NCBI GenBank assembly: GCA_024228555.1
Contig: JAAETI010000888.1
Location: 1-42,396, forward strand
DNA length: 42,396 bases
DNA from: a bacterium
GTDB lineage: Bacteria; Actinomycetota; Acidimicrobiia; Spongiisociales; UBA5794
Reading direction: 5' to 3'
Part shown: piece by piece, positions 24,341 to 33,118 of the stretch
Numbering within the stretch: the stretch's first letter is position 1
Layout of the letters: the number at the start of each line of letters is the position of its first letter
The notes under the pieces: model-generated
Told to the model about the DNA's origin: nothing
Databases searched by the model: none
The model's input: only the letters and a program-made list of their open reading frames with translations
Translations under genes and position numbers: made by a program

Positions 24341-24365
24341 GGGTAATACCCTGAGGGTACCCTGA
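24341..24365. promoter_or_regulatory. overlapping GGGTA/TACCC palindromes, candidate response-regulator operator
   Basis: The divergent spacer carries GGGTA (24341-24345), A, TACCC (24347-24351), TGA, GGGTA (24355-24359), CCC. So two palindromes share one arm, and TACCCTGA occurs twice (24347-24354, 24358-24365). It lies between the LiaF-like gene and the kinase gene, where a regulator of both would bind. Confidence 0.6.
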
Positions 24366-24435
24366 TCCGACTGAGACGAACCTGGGGACAGTCCTAGTTG
24401 TGGGGACCAAGCGGCTGTGACAACATCTAGGCCAG

Positions 24436-25632
24436 ATGGACACAAAGACGACAGCTGAAACGACAAAAATGCGCCCGATTGATCGGGTGCGGAGGTTTGT
24501 CGTTCGCCGCCCCGATGACCGCGTAATCATGGGCCTCGCCGGTGGTATCGCAGATCGGATCGGCGTCGCCGATGTATACGTGCGCGCCGCATTCATCTCA
24601 CTGTCACTAGCAGGCGGTGCAGGCATCGTGCTCTACCTGGTGGGGACCGCCATCGCTGTCGAGGCTGACGAACCGCCCAATGATCCGCCGAAAGGGCGAC
24701 AGCTCCTCGCCCTTGCCGTCATGTTCTTAGGGCTAATGGCCTTCCTGCGCGGAATGAACCTGTGGTTTGGCGACAGCGTGGTGTGGGCAGGAACCCTGTT
24801 GACGTTCGGTGGTGCCGCTATGTGGGACCGCACCAATCTGTTCGATGGCTCCGAACATGCCGGCATAGCGCCAAGCCGAACCCGGATTGCCGCCGGTGCC
24901 CTTCTGCTTCTCGCCGGTCTTGCCAGCCTTTCCAGCAGTATCGAGGCCATCGACTCGCTGGGTCCGGCAGTCGCCGCGGCTGCCCTCACCGCGGCAGGCT
25001 TCATGATCATCTTCGGCCCGTGGGTGACGTCGCTGGCCAAGGATTTGGCCGACGAGCGCCGCAACCGCATCCGCTCCGACGAGCGGACCGACGTCGCCGC
25101 CCACCTTCACGATTCGGTGCTGCAGACCCTGGCTCTCATCCAACGTACCGACGACCCCAAACGGATGGTGACGCTCGCCCGTGCGCAGGAGCGCGATCTG
25201 CGTCATTGGCTTTATGGACCCAAGGACGATGGCGATGGCATAGGCCTGCGCCAAGCTCTCGAAGACACCGCCAGCAATGTTGAAGATATTCACGATGTTC
25301 CCATTGAGGTGGTCGTCGTCGGCGACGTACCCCTCGAGGAGCGCACGAGTGCCCTAATCGCAGCTGCAGGCGAAGCGATGACCAACGCCGTCAAACACTC
25401 CGGCGCCCCCCTCGTGTCCGTCTTCGCCGAAGTCACCGATAGTGAGGCCGAGGTCTTCGTCACTGATCAGGGAGCAGGATTCGACCCAGATTCGATCCCA
25501 GATGGCCGGCACGGGATCACGGACTCATTGATCGGACGGATGCAGCGCCACGGTGGCGAGGCCAACATTTCAAGCGAACCGGGAGAAGGCACCGAAGTGC
25601 GCCTCACCCTCCCCCGAGGTACCCATGACTGA
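24436..25632 (+). CDS. PspC-domain sensor histidine kinase (LiaS-like)
   Basis: The protein has 398 residues. A PspC domain (about 15-75: RRPDDRVIMGLAGGIADRIGV, then a span) is followed by about four further membrane spans (90-195). The HisKA_3 phosphoacceptor is His225 in AAHLHDSVLQTLALIQ. The ATPase domain carries EAMTNAVKHSGAPL (N box), VTDQGAGFDP (G1) and a GITDSL...GTEVRLTLP end. PspC-kinase fusions of this sort work with LuxR-type regulators in actinobacterial envelope stress. Its end overlaps the response regulator by eight bases. Confidence 0.92.
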   Translation: MDTKTTAETTKMRPIDRVRRFVVRRPDDRVIMGLAGGIADRIGVADVYVRAAFISLSLAGGAGIVLYLVGTAIAVEADEPPNDPPKGRQLLALAVMFLGLMAFLRGMNLWFGDSVVWAGTLLTFGGAAMWDRTNLFDGSEHAGIAPSRTRIAAGALLLLAGLASLSSSIEAIDSLGPAVAAAALTAAGFMIIFGPWVTSLAKDLADERRNRIRSDERTDVAAHLHDSVLQTLALIQRTDDPKRMVTLARAQERDLRHWLYGPKDDGDGIGLRQALEDTASNVEDIHDVPIEVVVVGDVPLEERTSALIAAAGEAMTNAVKHSGAPLVSVFAEVTDSEAEVFVTDQGAGFDPDSIPDGRHGITDSLIGRMQRHGGEANISSEPGEGTEVRLTLPRGTHD

Positions 25633-26263
25633 CACGACCCTGTTTCTCGTCGACGACCACAAACTGTTTCTCTCTGGAGTCCAGACAGAACTCAGCGAGG
25701 AGTTCCCGATCGTGGGGACCGCCTCCGACGTGGACGACGCCATCACCAAGATCCGCGAACTCACCCCGGGTGTCATTTTGGTCGATGTCCATATGCCGGG
25801 TGGGGGCGGCGTAACGGTGATAACCAACGTGCTCCAGACTCATCCCGAAACCCGATTCCTTGCCCTCTCGGTTTCCGACTCACCCGAAGACGTTATCGCA
25901 ATGATTCGCGCCGGGGCCCGCGGGTATGTGACCAAGTCGATCTCCCCGACCGACCTGGCTAACGCGGTCAGGCGCGTCGCCGATGGCGATGCCGTTTTCT
26001 CACCGCGGCTCGCTGGGTTCGTGCTTGATGCGTTCGGCGGAGCAATCTCGCCCGCCGCCGACCCCGAACTAGACCAGCTCACTCCCCGTGAACAGGAAGT
26101 ACTCAGACTCATCGCCCGCGGCCTCGCCTACAAGCAGGTGGCTCGCAAGCTCTCGATCTCCATCAAGACCGTCGAGACGCACGTGTCTTCCGTCCTGCGC
26201 AAGCTACAACTGTCCAGCCGGCACGAGCTGGCAAGGTGGGCTTCAGACCGTCGCATCGTCTGA
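25625..26263 (+). CDS. LuxR/NarL-family response regulator (LiaR-like)
   Basis: The protein has 212 residues from the ATG at 25625. The receiver domain has the acidic pair at Asp10-Asp11, the phosphorylation site Asp54 (GVILVDVHMPG) and a conserved Lys in VTKSIS. The C-terminal HTH of LuxR type is LTPREQEVLRLIARGLAYKQVARKLSISIKTVETHVSSVLRKL. It overlaps the kinase gene and is its partner. It probably binds the GGGTA/TACCC repeat upstream of the kinase and LiaF-like genes (inference). Confidence 0.93.
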   Translation: MTDTTLFLVDDHKLFLSGVQTELSEEFPIVGTASDVDDAITKIRELTPGVILVDVHMPGGGGVTVITNVLQTHPETRFLALSVSDSPEDVIAMIRAGARGYVTKSISPTDLANAVRRVADGDAVFSPRLAGFVLDAFGGAISPAADPELDQLTPREQEVLRLIARGLAYKQVARKLSISIKTVETHVSSVLRKLQLSSRHELARWASDRRIV

Positions 26264-26349
26264 GGAAGACACAACGGGCTGCTAACTAGCCACCCTGATC
26301 ATCCCACAATGATCCTGCTGATTCTTGGGCGATTTGCCGATCACTGAAC

Positions 26350-27402
26350 ATGCAAGACAGCCATTCTCCAACCCCCCTCCAGCGCCGCATTGGGGTGCTT
26401 GTGCTCTCTATGGCAGGAGCGATCGCAATCGCTCCGATAGCAATGGCGCTGGCGGTACGCAATACCGGGTCGTCAGTGCGCACCACGGTTCTCCTCATCG
26501 CATCCGTCACATGGTGTGTCTCTCTTCTCACCTACCGGGGCCTAGCCCTAGCCCACGAGCACTGGCGGCGACGCACTCTACGCTCCGAGGTGACCAACGC
26601 CCGGCGAGCTCGTCTCGACGCCAGCGCCACTTTCGAAGACAAGCTCAACGATCAGAACGCAATCCTCGACCGCATCGCCGACATCAGCGAGGGCCTGCTC
26701 GAAGATGGCATCATCGACCCGCAACTTGCACTGAACCACGTGCGGCTCATCAACTCGCACGCCAGGGAAGCCCAGGCACTTGTCGAAGATGCACTTACCG
26801 AGGTCCGTGTCGAGGTCGGTGCCTCAGCAGTCAACACGGAGACCTTCGACGCTCGTGACGAAATCGAGGACGTTGCCCTCCCGTTCATTCGTGGCGGAGT
26901 CAAGATTGTGACCAGCGGGGCCCGCCGCATTGCTGAGACCGACCCAGCAATGTTCCGTCTCATGGTGCGCGGTCTGATCAACGGAGCTGTGGAGCGGCAG
27001 GTCGAGGAGATCGACATCTCCATTTCTCGTGACAACGACACGATCGTCTGCGTGGTGTCCGATAGCGGTGCCGACAACTCGGAGTTCGGCCTCGAATCGG
27101 TGTCGCCAGTAACCAGCTCTCTGGCACACACTGCTGGAGCCGAGCTGCGGTTCACCCGAGCTCTGGGACGCAATCAGTACAGCCTGACCGTTCCGGCAGC
27201 GGAGACACCGGCATCAGTCGAGCATCGTACTGTTCCCATGGATGTGCTCGGGGAGCGCCATGCTCCCGACCAGCCAGGAGCCGACACGGGACCCCCCAAG
27301 GTTGTGCTGGATCGCAAGGATTCGATCGTCTTCCCGCAGCCCCGGCGGGCTGGAGACGAGACTGTCGCCGCTCGCAGAGAGAGACAGCTGACGGCTCGAT
27401 AG
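26350..27402 (+). CDS. two-span membrane protein with degenerate histidine-kinase ATPase domain
   Basis: The protein has 350 residues. Two membrane spans (about 14-36 and 45-62) are followed by a helical segment (95-150) and a region that follows the HATPase pattern: [16 protein letters not shown] (Asn211 at the N box), then [23 protein letters not shown]. The usual DxGxG is DSGAD, the second glycine box is missing, and no HisKA-type His is obvious in the dimerisation helices. A Pro/Arg-rich tail of about 70 residues follows. It probably binds partners or nucleotide weakly rather than phosphorylating. It sits 86 bases after the LiaR-like gene. Confidence 0.7.
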   Translation: MQDSHSPTPLQRRIGVLVLSMAGAIAIAPIAMALAVRNTGSSVRTTVLLIASVTWCVSLLTYRGLALAHEHWRRRTLRSEVTNARRARLDASATFEDKLNDQNAILDRIADISEGLLEDGIIDPQLALNHVRLINSHAREAQALVEDALTEVRVEVGASAVNTETFDARDEIEDVALPFIRGGVKIVTSGARRIAETDPAMFRLMVRGLINGAVERQVEEIDISISRDNDTIVCVVSDSGADNSEFGLESVSPVTSSLAHTAGAELRFTRALGRNQYSLTVPAAETPASVEHRTVPMDVLGERHAPDQPGADTGPPKVVLDRKDSIVFPQPRRAGDETVAARRERQLTAR

Positions 27403-27421
27403 AATCCGGGTTGGAGGCGAT

Positions 27422-28609
27422 ATGGACTCAGCATTTCTCGCACAACTCGACGCACAGACCCAGGAACTGCACGAACTTGGATTGTTCAAAGAGGAACGGA
27501 CAATCGCATCACCGCAGCAGGCTGTGATCACACTCGATGACGGAACAGAAGTCATCAACATGTGTGCCAACAACTACCTGGGTCTCGCCAATCACCCATC
27601 TCTTGTTGATGCGGCATCGGCGGCGGTTCACGAGTACGGCTACGGGATGTCGTCGGTCCGCTTCATTTGCGGGACTCAGACCGTCCACAAGCAACTCGAG
27701 GCCGAACTGAGCGACTTTCTGGGGACAGAAGACACCATCTTGTACTCATCGTGCTTCGACGCCAACGGTGGCCTTTTCGAGACTCTGCTCGGGCCGGAAG
27801 ACGCCATCATCTCCGACTCGCTCAATCATGCATCCATCATTGACGGCGTGAGGCTCTGCAAAGCACAGCGATACCGTTACGCCAACAACGACATGGCGGA
27901 CCTCGAGGCCAAACTGGAGGAGTCCTCCGGCGCACGCCACACCATCATCGCTACTGACGGCGTCTTCTCGATGGACGGCATCATTGCCGACCTGGCTTCG
28001 ATCTGCGATCTAGCCGACAAGTACGGCGCCTTGGTCATGGTCGACGACTCACACGCCGTCGGGTTCGTTGGAGAGGCCGGCGGAGGAACGCCCGAGCATT
28101 GCGGGGTCCTCGGCCGTGTCGACATCATCACAGGTACGTTGGGCAAAGCACTCGGTGGAGCTTCGGGGGGCTACACGGCGGCCAGGAAGGAGATCGTGGC
28201 GTGGCTCCGGCAACGATCAAGGCCCTACCTATTCTCCAACTCGTTGGCACCGATGATTACTGCCACCTCTATCACTGTATTGGATCTATTGCGCAGCTCA
28301 GATGAACTCCGCAGCAATCTCCGTGCCAATTCACAACGGTTCCGCACAGGAATGGCTGCAGCTGGGTTTACGCTGACGGGCGCCGACCATCCGATCATCC
28401 CCGTTATGCTTGGCGACGCCAAGGTCGCATCCGACATGGCCGACCGATTGCTTGCGGAGGGGATCTACGTGATCGGATTCTCGTTCCCTGTCGTGCCCCG
28501 CGACGCGGCCAGAATCCGGACCCAAATGTCGGCAGCCCACACCGACGCACATGTCGACCAGGCCATCGCGGCATTCACTCGCGTCGGTCGTGAACTGGGA
28601 GTCATCTAG
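27422..28609 (+). CDS. kbl: glycine C-acetyltransferase (2-amino-3-ketobutyrate CoA ligase)
   Basis: The protein has 395 residues, the usual length. GGAGG lies four bases before the ATG and TAGAAT (about 27399-27404) could be its -10 box. It is a fold-type I PLP enzyme of the alpha-oxoamine synthase family: [35 protein letters not shown] (His211), and the PLP lysine Lys242 in [14 protein letters not shown]. With the next gene it converts threonine through 2-amino-3-oxobutanoate to glycine and acetyl-CoA. The downstream gene begins two bases after its stop. Confidence 0.93.
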   Translation: MDSAFLAQLDAQTQELHELGLFKEERTIASPQQAVITLDDGTEVINMCANNYLGLANHPSLVDAASAAVHEYGYGMSSVRFICGTQTVHKQLEAELSDFLGTEDTILYSSCFDANGGLFETLLGPEDAIISDSLNHASIIDGVRLCKAQRYRYANNDMADLEAKLEESSGARHTIIATDGVFSMDGIIADLASICDLADKYGALVMVDDSHAVGFVGEAGGGTPEHCGVLGRVDIITGTLGKALGGASGGYTAARKEIVAWLRQRSRPYLFSNSLAPMITATSITVLDLLRSSDELRSNLRANSQRFRTGMAAAGFTLTGADHPIIPVMLGDAKVASDMADRLLAEGIYVIGFSFPVVPRDAARIRTQMSAAHTDAHVDQAIAAFTRVGRELGVI

Positions 28610-28611
28610 CG

Positions 28612-29640
28612 ATGAAAGCCCTCGTCAAGACCAAGGCAGAGCCGGGCATTTGGATGGAAGACATCGCGGTGCCCGAGATCGGTCACAACGACGTCCTCAT
28701 CAAGGTTGCCAAGACGGCAGTCTGCGGCACCGACCTTCACATCGTCAACTGGGATGCGTGGGCACAAGCAACCATCCCGGTCGGAATGCAGGTCGGCCAT
28801 GAGTTTGTCGGCGTTGTCGAAGCCGTCGGCTCCGAAGTCCGTGGCCTCGATGTTGGCCAGCGAGTCTCCGGCGAAGGACACGTGACCTGCGGGCACTGCC
28901 GGAACTGTCGAGCAGGGCGAAGGCGCTTCTGTCGCAACACGGTCGGCGTAGGAGTCAATCGCCCCGGTGCGTTTGCCGAGTACCTTGCCATTCCCGCCGT
29001 CAATGCTTTCCCCATCCCCGGTGAAATCCCGGATCGGATTGCAACAATCCTCGACCCTCTCGGTAACGCAACTCACACCGCTCTCTCGTACAACCTGGTC
29101 GGCGAGGACGTCTTGATCACAGGGGCTGGCCCCATCGGGATGATGGCCGTCGCCATCGCCAGACATGCGGGAGCGCGGTTTGTCGTCATTACGGATGTGA
29201 ACGACTACCGCCTCGACATCGCTAGGTCCATGGGTGCCGATAAGGCAATCAACGTGAAGGAAACCGCCATCCCCGTGGCGATGACCGACCTCGGCATGAC
29301 CGAAGGTTTCGACATTGGTATGGAGATGTCGGGCATCCACAGTGCTCTCCACGAGATGCTCGAGGCAATGAACCACGGCGCCTCTGTTGCTCTTCTCGGC
29401 ATTCCCCCCGAGGAAGCACCTATGGACTGGAACACCATCATCTTCAAGGGTCTGACCTTGAGGGGCATTTACGGGCGACGGATGTTCGAGACCTGGTACC
29501 TCATGACTGCGATGCTGCACACTGGACTCGACGTCTCCCCCGTAATTACCCATGAGTTTGCGGCCGACGAATTCGACAAAGCGTTTGCGACGATGCGGGC
29601 CGGAGAATGCGGAAAAGTCATCCTCGACTGGGCCCAATAA
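28612..29640 (+). CDS. tdh: L-threonine 3-dehydrogenase
   Basis: The protein has 342 residues, a zinc-dependent medium-chain dehydrogenase. The catalytic zinc site has Cys38 (AVCGTDLHI) and His63-Glu64 (GHEFVGVVE). The structural zinc has Cys93, 96, 99 and 107. The NAD-binding loop is [11 protein letters not shown]. Ending [26 protein letters not shown] is typical of Tdh. It oxidises threonine to 2-amino-3-oxobutanoate, the substrate of the kbl product just upstream; the two genes form an operon. Confidence 0.94.
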   Translation: MKALVKTKAEPGIWMEDIAVPEIGHNDVLIKVAKTAVCGTDLHIVNWDAWAQATIPVGMQVGHEFVGVVEAVGSEVRGLDVGQRVSGEGHVTCGHCRNCRAGRRRFCRNTVGVGVNRPGAFAEYLAIPAVNAFPIPGEIPDRIATILDPLGNATHTALSYNLVGEDVLITGAGPIGMMAVAIARHAGARFVVITDVNDYRLDIARSMGADKAINVKETAIPVAMTDLGMTEGFDIGMEMSGIHSALHEMLEAMNHGASVALLGIPPEEAPMDWNTIIFKGLTLRGIYGRRMFETWYLMTAMLHTGLDVSPVITHEFAADEFDKAFATMRAGECGKVILDWAQ

Positions 29641-29682
29641 CGCCCGATCGCGGAGCGCGTCGCAAAGCACCGCACCGCTCCC

Positions 29683-29688
29683 TACACT
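29683..29688 (+). promoter_or_regulatory. probable -10 box of a leaderless promoter for the Rrf2 gene
   Basis: TACACT is followed by seven bases and the ATG at 29696. No Shine-Dalgarno site lies before this ATG, so a leaderless message is likely. A clear -35 box is not seen. Confidence 0.45.
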
Positions 29689-29695
29689 GCCCGCC

Positions 29696-30154
29696 ATGAA
29701 GATCGTGCCAACCAGACGAGCCGACTACGGTGTCCGCGCCCTGATAAATCTCGCCCAGAACCATCCCGCAGGACAAGCCGCTCCCGCGATTTCAAAGGAT
29801 ATGGACATTCCGGTCGGGTTCCTTCGCCAGGTCCTTCAGGAGTTGGGCCGTGCCGGACTTGTCAGTTCTCAGCCGGGTCGGACTGGGGGCTATTCGCTCG
29901 CCAAGGAGCCAGAAACGATCACCCTGTACGACATCATTGATGCCCTGGAAGGGCCAGGAGACGAGCCCGCTTGCGCCCTCGATGGGGGCCCTTGTCACTG
30001 GGACCGCGCCTGCGCCATCCACTGGGTGTGGCTAGCGGCCCGAGAGTCGTTCACCAACCAGCTAAAGAGCGCAACTCTGGCCCGGATCGCCGCTGATGAC
30101 CAGTCGCTGCGCGCTGGGAACCTGCCCGCCCCGCTGGTTGAGGAGCACCGCTAG
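29696..30154 (+). CDS. Rrf2-family transcriptional regulator with three cysteines
   Basis: The protein has 152 residues. The winged helix is read in RRADYGVRALINLAQNH, ISKDMDIPVGFLRQVLQELGRAGLV and SQPGRTGGYSLAK. Three cysteines (93, 100, 106; CALDGGPCHWDRAC) match the cluster-binding loop of IscR/NsrR-type members, so it probably senses redox state, iron-sulfur status or nitric oxide. Its target is not evident; it follows tdh in the same direction but has its own likely promoter. A much longer frame starting at 29552 would overlap tdh and is rejected. Confidence 0.88.
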   Translation: MKIVPTRRADYGVRALINLAQNHPAGQAAPAISKDMDIPVGFLRQVLQELGRAGLVSSQPGRTGGYSLAKEPETITLYDIIDALEGPGDEPACALDGGPCHWDRACAIHWVWLAARESFTNQLKSATLARIAADDQSLRAGNLPAPLVEEHR

Positions 30155-30158
30155 ACGG

Positions 30159-30983
30159 CTATGCAGTCAAGGTCGGGGCAGCAGCGTCGAACACGGCTTG
30201 TGCATACTCCAGCAACTTCTGTGCTGGGTTCGGTGTAGCCAGTAGCTCGTCGTAGTAGAGGATGGAACCCTCCCAGCCTTGGGTATTCCACTGTGCCGGC
30301 GCCGGCAGGCCTCTCTTGGTCAAGGCTGCGGCGTCAAACGGCCACGGATTCGAGTAGAAGTATGGACGCCCCGCTGGATAGAAACCAAGGTTCAGTTGGG
30401 CAGGCATCTCTGTGGACTCCCCACCCTCGTCATGAGCGGCCATCTTGGTGCCGTACCATTCGAAAGCGAGATCAAAGCCGTGCGGCCAGATCTGGAGCGG
30501 CCCCACAGGCCCCTGCAGCGACCTACGATGAATCTCGAGGTTGTGGTTCACAGCCACCATCGCAGCCAGGAAGGTTTCGGCATCACTCGCCTCATAGGCG
30601 CGAGCATCGTCACTTTCGAACTTCTCAGTGACGTACTCCCCGGTAAGTCCCAGTTCGCCAACCATGGCGATGAGACGGCTCCCGAACTCGGTTCCGGTTG
30701 GGCCGTCTGCCATCGAAAGCGTGCGACGCTTGCCGGTGCTCGTCTCCAATACTGCCTCATGGCTCCCAAAATCCATGCGAAGATCGAGCGTCCCGCCATC
30801 GAGTAGCGGCAGCGGGTCGGTCACGAAACCGGTAGGGCTGACCTTCAGACTGATATGCCACCACCGGTCGTGCGGTTTGGCATGGGCCCGCGCAATGACG
30901 CCGAGGGCGTTTGCATAGTTGTGAAGCGTTGCACGCGTCGGCTCCCAGTCTTCTGGCATGGGTTGCAGCGGTACCGAGCTCAT
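30159..30983 (-). CDS. DUF5996 family protein
   Basis: The protein has 274 residues and is soluble, with no signal peptide or membrane span. It resembles the DUF5996 family: WEPTRATLHNYANALGVIARAHAKPHDRWWHISLKVSPTGF at the start, then PVGPLQIWPHGFDLAFEWYG and the C-terminal QLNLGFYPAGRPYFYSNPWPF. The conserved Trp/His/Tyr clusters suggest an enzyme, but no reaction is known to me. It converges on the Rrf2 gene and is divergent from the carbonic-anhydrase-like gene. Confidence 0.8.
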   Translation of the reverse strand: MSSVPLQPMPEDWEPTRATLHNYANALGVIARAHAKPHDRWWHISLKVSPTGFVTDPLPLLDGGTLDLRMDFGSHEAVLETSTGKRRTLSMADGPTGTEFGSRLIAMVGELGLTGEYVTEKFESDDARAYEASDAETFLAAMVAVNHNLEIHRRSLQGPVGPLQIWPHGFDLAFEWYGTKMAAHDEGGESTEMPAQLNLGFYPAGRPYFYSNPWPFDAAALTKRGLPAPAQWNTQGWEGSILYYDELLATPNPAQKLLEYAQAVFDAAAPTLTA

Positions 30984-31097
30984 ATCCTCATCCTTGGTGG
31001 CTTCCTTGTGTTCAAGAGGTCATCGCGCTGAATAATTCCATAGAGTGGCTGAGCGGTGGCGAACGCTATAACTTGGGTACATCAGGAGGAAGGACTC

Positions 31098-31607
31098 ATG
31101 AGCGAACTCCAATTGAGCGACCCCCAGATCCACCCAAGTGCCTTCGTGGCCGACACGGCAAGGCTCTACGGTCGGATCACCGTCGCCCGTCTCGCCGTTG
31201 TCATGTTTGGAACAGTGATCCGTGCAGAACTCGACGATGTCATGATCGGTGAGCAGTCCAATATCCAGGACAACTGCGTCATCCACGTTGACAAGGGTTT
31301 CCCAACGCTGATCGGTTCCCGAGTCACGGTTGGTCATGCGGCAGTGGTCCACGGGGCAACTGTGGGCGACAACTGTCTTGTCGGGATAGGGTCACGGGCT
31401 CTCAATGGGTCAACGATGGGCGAAGGTTCGTGGCTGGCAGCTGGATCGATCCTGACCGAAGGCAAGGGCATCCCTCCCTGGACCCTGGCCATGGGCATTC
31501 CGGCAAAACCAGTTCGAGAGCTAACCGAAGCGGAGATTGCAGGGCAAAGCGAAGGGGTGGAGCACTATCTGGCGTTCGGCACCCTCTATGCCCGACTCGA
31601 AGAGTGA
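31098..31607 (+). CDS. gamma carbonic anhydrase-like hexapeptide protein
   Basis: The protein has 169 residues. GGAGGA lies seven bases before the ATG at 31098. The chain is a left-handed beta helix with hexapeptide repeats (VADTARLYGRITVARLAVVMFG..., LVGIGSRALNGSTMGEGSWLAAGS), followed by a C-terminal helix. Candidate zinc or iron ligands are His63, His80 and His85 (VIHVDKG and VGHAAVVHG), at the usual places. Members are carbonic anhydrases or acyltransferase-like proteins; activity is not certain. Confidence 0.87.
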   Translation: MSELQLSDPQIHPSAFVADTARLYGRITVARLAVVMFGTVIRAELDDVMIGEQSNIQDNCVIHVDKGFPTLIGSRVTVGHAAVVHGATVGDNCLVGIGSRALNGSTMGEGSWLAAGSILTEGKGIPPWTLAMGIPAKPVRELTEAEIAGQSEGVEHYLAFGTLYARLEE

Positions 31608-31608
31608 G

Positions 31609-33108
31609 TTAGACGGCTGGACGCCGGTCGAACCACGGCATTGCTCGCTCCAACTGACCCGCCACAGACAACATCAACGCATCGTCGGCGAAACGGCCCA
31701 TGAAATGTGTCCCGATCGGCAACCCGGCCGCCGACCAGTAGGTGGGAACGGACATGGCAGGCAGCCCGCTGAAGTTGGCCACCGGTGTAAACGCTACGTA
31801 CTGCATCAATTGCTCAACGATCTCGTCCCAGGGTGCGTTCTGATCGATCCCTCCAAGCTCGACCGGAGCAGTGCCCAACACCGGTGTCAGCAGCATGTCG
31901 TAGTCCTCGAGGAACTCACCAACGATGTGGGCCACCCGCTGCAGCTCGGTTTTGGCAGCTTCCAACTCGGCAGGCGTTCGGTGTCTTGATCGGTCGGCGA
32001 GTCCCCACGTGAAGGGCTCAAATGCATCCCGGCCCGACTTCCGTTTGTCGAGGTATGCAATGACTTTCATGGCCCTCCAGTCACCAAGGACTCGACGAAG
32101 CATTGCCCCCGCCCGTTGCTTCCCTGCCTCATCGAGGATGATCGTGAAGATCGACTCGGCCAGTGACTGCCACACAGCCATAAACGCTTCAGCCATCGAT
32201 TGCCCGTCGATCACCGGCTTGTCGGCAACAAGCGTGTGACCCAGCTTGCCAAGCTGCTCCGCCGTCGTGGTGACCGCGGTCGCACACGCAGCATCGGTCG
32301 AACCGCCACGGAAATCCTCGGCGGCGAACGCAATTCGAAGCGGTCGGGGGTCCGTCTTGGGAGCATCAGCAAAGGGCTGCCCTGGCTGCGGTACATGGTA
32401 CGCCGCACCCGGCACCGCTCCATGGGTGGCGTCGAGCAGGACGCATGTGTCCCGCACCGACCGGCTCACCGCCAGATCCAGCGACAAATAGTCGGCCGCA
32501 GAGCCGGGGAATCGTGGCATCAGACCACGTGACGGCTTGAAACCGAACACTCCACAAGCCGAGGCGGGTATCCGGATCGAGCCACCACCATCGCTGGCGT
32601 GAGCCATCGGTACGATGCCGGCGGCAACCGCGGCGGCGGCGCCACCGCTCGAACCTCCCGAGGAGCGGGTGCGGTCCCAGGGGTTCTTGGTGGCACCGTG
32701 CAGCTCCGGCTCGGTCGTCGGTACCAGCCCGAACTCCGGTGAGTTGGTTCGCCCAATCGAGATCAGACCCGCACGCTGGGTGCGGAGCTGATACTCGTCG
32801 GTGTAGTCGGGACGGAACTCCCGAAAGAAGACCGACCCGAAGCTGGCGACTTGCCCCTCGACCATGGCTAGGTCCTTGGTCAGGAAAGGCACGCCGCAAA
32901 ACGGACCTTTCGGCGCACCGGAGCGGGCCACGCCACGCGCCTCCTCGTAGTTCTTTACTATGACCGCATTCAGCGCCGGATTGCGTTGCTCGACCCGCTC
33001 GATCGCGGCTTCGATCAACTCCGCGGTCGTTGTCTCGCCGTTGGCAACAAGCTCGGCAAGGCCGACGGCGTCAAACTGCTCGTATTCCGAAAAGCTCGGT
33101 TCACCCAC
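31609..33108 (-). CDS. amidase (amidase-signature family)
   Basis: The protein has 499 residues from a GTG at 33108. The Ser-Ser-Lys triad is intact: Lys78 ([10 protein letters not shown]), cis-Ser153 ([11 protein letters not shown]) and nucleophile Ser177 ([11 protein letters not shown]). The text resembles 6-aminohexanoate cyclic dimer hydrolase-like and general aliphatic amidases rather than GatA, because no gatB/gatC is nearby. It hydrolyses amide bonds to acid and ammonia. The start is uncertain: the frame runs back into the pckA gene with only GTG codons (33108, 33153) near the end of pckA. A 10-base gap after pckA suggests one operon. Confidence 0.87.
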   Translation of the reverse strand: MGEPSFSEYEQFDAVGLAELVANGETTTAELIEAAIERVEQRNPALNAVIVKNYEEARGVARSGAPKGPFCGVPFLTKDLAMVEGQVASFGSVFFREFRPDYTDEYQLRTQRAGLISIGRTNSPEFGLVPTTEPELHGATKNPWDRTRSSGGSSGGAAAAVAAGIVPMAHASDGGGSIRIPASACGVFGFKPSRGLMPRFPGSAADYLSLDLAVSRSVRDTCVLLDATHGAVPGAAYHVPQPGQPFADAPKTDPRPLRIAFAAEDFRGGSTDAACATAVTTTAEQLGKLGHTLVADKPVIDGQSMAEAFMAVWQSLAESIFTIILDEAGKQRAGAMLRRVLGDWRAMKVIAYLDKRKSGRDAFEPFTWGLADRSRHRTPAELEAAKTELQRVAHIVGEFLEDYDMLLTPVLGTAPVELGGIDQNAPWDEIVEQLMQYVAFTPVANFSGLPAMSVPTYWSAAGLPIGTHFMGRFADDALMLSVAGQLERAMPWFDRRPAV

Positions 33109-33118
33109 GTCGTCGAAC

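Noticed and set aside
28606-29697. 363-codon minus-strand frame over tdh
   Set aside because: Antisense shadow of a complete tdh gene.
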